Positions 6,924-9,185 of a stretch of DNA of 9,185 nucleotides are shown here, in pieces (the first letter of the stretch is position 1; each line of letters opens with the position of its first letter). Source of the DNA: CAIUVD01 sp044338255 (GTDB taxonomy: Bacteria > Planctomycetota > UBA11346). The stretch is taken from positions 1-9,185 of the forward strand of contig JBIILZ010000137.1 in NCBI GenBank assembly GCA_044338255.1, written 5' to 3'. A model generated the notes under the pieces. That model was not told where the DNA came from. It did no database searches and worked only from the letters and a program-made list of their open reading frames with translations. The translations under genes were made by a program, and so were the position numbers.

Positions 6924-7951
6924 TGCGCCAACATCAGAACGTCCTCTATCTCACCACGCCTGGGGCGTACCTGTGCTGCCACGACCAATCCGTTGAGGTT
7001 CGTCGGGATGGGCAATCGCCGGTGCGTGTGCCTCGGCACCACCTGCATGCCATCATCTGCCTGGGGCCAACAACCATCAGTCCAGTGTTGATGGAGCGCT
7101 GCGCTGAGGATGGCATCGGCATCTCGTTTCTGAGCGAGCATGGTCGCTTTCTGGCCCGGGTGATCGGACCGCAGGATGGCCATGTGTTATTGCGGCGAGC
7201 CCAATACCGAGCGACGGACGATCTGCAGCACAGTCTGCAGATCGCCCGAGCGTGTGTGTCGGGCAAGCTGCATAATTGCCGGACGCTGCTGCGACGGTGG
7301 GCGCGGGATCATGCCCAGGATGCCGCCGTCGGCACGCTGGCTGACGCGGCCGAGGCGCTTACGCGTTTACTGGCCGAGGTCCCTAGGGCTATTGACCACG
7401 ATCAATTGCGCGGTTTCGAGGGGAATGGCGCCAAGCTGTATTTCGACTGTTTCCCAAGTCTTTTGCGCGGCGATCCCTTGTTCACCTGGCCGGGCCGCAG
7501 CACACGCCCGCCAATGGATCCGGTGAATGCTATCCTGTCGTTCTTGTACAGCATCCTGGCCTCCGAATGCGCGGCTGCGGCCCAGGGCGTCGGCCTAGAT
7601 CCCCAGGTAGGATACCTGCACGTCGAGCGTAGCGGTCGCCCAGCCTTGTCCCTAGATCTGATGGAGGAATTCCGGCCGCTTTTGGCCGACCGGCTGTTGT
7701 TCGCATTGATCAACCGGCGGCAGCTCCAACCGCAGCATGTCGAGCGCCAGGATACCGGGGCCTGGCTGCTGACCGATGGAGGGCGAAAGATCGTGCTGAC
7801 TGCGTGGCATGAGCGAAAGCGCGAAGAAATCGTGCATCCGTTCATTGGCGAGACGACCACGTGGGGCCTGTGCATGCACCTGCAGTCCCGTCTGCTAGCG
7901 CGGCACCTACGCGGTGACCTTGACGCTTACCCACCCTGTCTGCCGGACTGA
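6923..7951 (+). CDS. cas1: Cas1, CRISPR integrase
   Basis: A 342-residue Cas1, the metal-dependent integrase that, with Cas2, inserts new spacers at the leader-repeat junction. The N-terminal beta domain (about 1-90) includes VPRHHLHAIICLG and the GIGISFLSEHGRFLARV stretch typical of the family. The alpha-helical catalytic domain shows E166 in RGFEGNGAKLYF, H233 in GYLHVERSGRPALSLDLMEEFRP, and D245 with E248-E249 in DLMEEFRP, which are the expected metal ligands. The loop usually written RPGRP reads RSGRP here. The C-terminal segment (RKREEIVHPF) is also standard. The start overlaps the cas4 stop by one base (TAATG), so the two are probably translationally coupled. That fits their known physical cooperation in type I-C. 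Confidence 0.97.
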   Translation: MRQHQNVLYLTTPGAYLCCHDQSVEVRRDGQSPVRVPRHHLHAIICLGPTTISPVLMERCAEDGIGISFLSEHGRFLARVIGPQDGHVLLRRAQYRATDDLQHSLQIARACVSGKLHNCRTLLRRWARDHAQDAAVGTLADAAEALTRLLAEVPRAIDHDQLRGFEGNGAKLYFDCFPSLLRGDPLFTWPGRSTRPPMDPVNAILSFLYSILASECAAAAQGVGLDPQVGYLHVERSGRPALSLDLMEEFRPLLADRLLFALINRRQLQPQHVERQDTGAWLLTDGGRKIVLTAWHERKREEIVHPFIGETTTWGLCMHLQSRLLARHLRGDLDAYPPCLPD

Positions 7952-7957
7952 CTGCCC

Positions 7958-8248
7958 ATGCTGGTCCTTGTCACCTATGATGTACATACCTTGGATCGCG
8001 CCGGCCGGCGGCGCTTGCGCCACATCGCCAAGGCCTGCGAGGGCTACGGCAATCGCGTGCAGTTCTCGGTCTTCGAGTGCCAAGTGGACGACACGCACTG
8101 GACTGAGTTGAAGGGAAGGCTACTCAGTGTTGTCGAATTGGAGCAGGACAGCCTGCGTTTCTACTTTCTTGGCGAAGATGGTTTTTCCCGCTGCGAGCAC
8201 CACGGAATCAAGCCGAGCCTAGACATGGAAGGCCCCCTAATCCTATGA
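7958..8248 (+). CDS. cas2: Cas2, adaptation complex subunit
   Basis: A 96-residue Cas2, the dimeric ferredoxin-fold protein that bridges two Cas1 dimers in the spacer integration complex. The first strand MLVLVTYDV carries the conserved D8. FSVFEC (second strand) and LRFYFLG (later strand) match the family, as does the short length. It begins 6 nt after cas1 with only a weak GGA upstream, so it may depend on coupling to cas1. It is the last gene of the operon; I see no terminator hairpin with a T-tract after its stop, and the leader begins almost at once. Confidence 0.96.
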   Translation: MLVLVTYDVHTLDRAGRRRLRHIAKACEGYGNRVQFSVFECQVDDTHWTELKGRLLSVVELEQDSLRFYFLGEDGFSRCEHHGIKPSLDMEGPLIL

Positions 8249-8428
8249 CCGCGAACCCACAGTGCTCAGACCTTGCCCATATCTACGCGGTGCGGCGCAC
8301 TGGTTGGAACAGCAACAACTTAGGCATCCAATCGACTAGGCCGATTCACCATCGGTGCATGGTGATCACCGACGTTCGCGGTCGGCTCTTGGCAAGAACA
8401 GGTACAGCATACGGTTAAGAATGTCGCA
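8249..8428 (+). promoter_or_regulatory. CRISPR leader
   Basis: The 180 nt between cas2 and the first repeat should hold the array promoter and the signals that direct Cas1-Cas2 to the first repeat. It is not AT-rich, unlike many leaders. It contains dyads: TCACCAT 8346-8352 with ATGGTGA 8359-8365; an alternative TCGGTG 8352-8357 with CACCGA 8367-8372; the palindrome GGTGATCACC 8361-8370; and CCGAC 8369-8373 with GTCGG 8381-8385. TTGGCA at 8389-8394 resembles a -35 box, with an AT-rich GGTTAAGAAT following at 8413-8422, but the spacing (20 nt or more) is poor. The last six bases, GTCGCA, nearly copy the first six of the repeat. No gene fits here. Confidence 0.8.
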
Positions 8429-9185
8429 GTCGCCCTCCTCGAAAGTGGAGGGCGCGGATTGAAACTCCACGGTCACTCCCGGCGCTATCACCGGCCATGT
8501 CGCCCTCCTCGAAAGTGGAGGGCGCGGATTGAAACTATCAGAGGCATCTTCCGTTGGCGGCGAGGCTGTCGCCCTCCTCGAAAGTGGAGGGCGCGGATTG
8601 AAACCATAGATATGCAGGCGGGACCACCTCTGCGAACGTCGCCCTCCTCGAAAGTGGAGGGCGCGGATTGAAACGCTGTCCAGCCGTGGCAGGTTAACGG
8701 GGTCGTGTCGCCCTCCTCGAAAGTGGAGGGCGCGGATTGAAACCGCTTCGTTTTCCGTGGATTCCAGCGCCTTTGCGTCGCCCTCCTCGAAAGTGGAGGG
8801 CGCGGATTGAAACCTCGCAAGGGCCGCGGCAGGGGCGAGCCCCTGGTCGCCCTCCTCGAAAGTGGAGGGCGCGGATTGAAACCCAGACCGCGCAAAATCA
8901 ACATCAAGGCCCGAGTCGCCCTCCTCGAAAGTGGAGGGCGCGGATTGAAACGCTTGACCCGAATGCTGACAATCACCAGATCAACGTCGCCCTCCTCGAA
9001 AGTGGAGGGCGCGGATTGAAACGCATTCATTCCGAAAGCACTCATCGCCACGGGCGTCGCCCTCCTCGAAAGTGGAGGGCGCGGATTGAAACAACGCTAG
9101 AGGGCTGGGCATTGGGACGGAGAAGTCGCCCTCCTCGAAAGTGGAGGGCGCGGATTGAAACGCATATTGGTAGAGACGATGTAGG
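8429..9185 (+). CRISPR. Type I-C CRISPR array, 11 repeats, cut by window edge
   Basis: Eleven identical 37-nt repeats start at 8429, 8499, 8568, 8638, 8707, 8777, 8846, 8915, 8986, 9056 and 9125. The ten complete spacers are 33, 32, 33, 32, 33, 32, 32, 34, 33 and 32 nt; an eleventh (9162-9185) is cut after 24 nt. Each repeat starts GTCGCCC and ends ATTGAAAC, the usual I-C end. Repeat positions 3-10 (CGCCCTCC) pair with 19-26 (GGAGGGCG) in an 8-bp stem; C12-G17 closes a GAAA tetraloop above a U-U mismatch. The 11 nt after the stem, CGGATTGAAAC, match the 11-nt 5' handle known for Cas5c processing. The direction is set by the repeat end and by the adjoining leader and cas2. Identity of all repeats suggests that the degenerate trailer end lies beyond the window. 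Confidence 0.99.

Noticed and set aside
327..8248. Fusion, extra accessory gene or transposon insertion within the cas operon
   Set aside because: The gene order is the canonical I-C set without insertions, gaps are at most 60 nt, and no transposase, terminal inverted repeats or additional gene is visible.
8488..9051. Open reading frames through the array on both strands, with recurring peptides such as FNPRPPLSRRAT on the minus strand
   Set aside because: They are translations of the CRISPR repeats and spacers; the periodic peptide is the repeat read as protein. No start signals or protein-like composition support them.

Overview
The window carries a complete type I-C (formerly Dvulg) CRISPR-Cas locus, all on the plus strand, in the canonical order cas3-cas5c-cas8c-cas7c-cas4-cas1-cas2, followed by a leader and a CRISPR array that runs off the right edge. 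The DNA is GC-rich (clearly above 55 % by eye) and the proteins read like those of proteobacteria, perhaps gamma- or betaproteobacteria. No housekeeping gene is present, so the host cannot be named, and I-C loci move horizontally.

Layout: 1-103 holds what may be the last 33 codons of an unrelated gene. 104-326 is non-coding, with short dyads and a plausible promoter (253-280). 327-2561 is cas3 (GTG start). A 60-nt structured gap with an 8-bp hairpin separates it from cas5c (2622-3365). cas8c (3362-5266) and cas7c (5263-6243) follow through 4-nt ATGA overlaps. cas4 (6249-6923) and cas1 (6923-7951) are joined by TAATG, and cas2 is 7958-8248. 8249-8428 is the leader. From 8429 there are eleven identical 37-nt repeats with spacers of 32-34 nt.

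How it works together: Cas4, Cas1 and Cas2 capture, trim and insert new spacers next to the leader. Cas5c is expected to cut the array transcript at the base of the repeat hairpin. Cas5c, Cas7c, Cas8c and an internally translated Cas11c small subunit (predicted start at 4862 inside cas8c) form the crRNA-guided surveillance complex. Cas3 is the recruited nuclease-helicase. Every recognised catalytic motif of Cas1, Cas2, Cas3 and Cas4 is present, and all visible repeats are identical, so the locus looks functional.

The system type is well known. The unusual parts are: (1) a 23-residue in-frame tandem duplication in Cas4 that doubles the PD-(D/E)XK motif II region; (2) a Cas5c in which two of the three processing residues described for Bacillus halodurans appear replaced (Leu for Tyr, Tyr for His); (3) a 37-nt repeat, longer than the common 32-nt I-C repeat, with a longer stem capped by a GAAA tetraloop but an unchanged 11-nt handle; (4) a strong internal start for cas11c; and (5) a tiny ORF overlapping the cas3 start.
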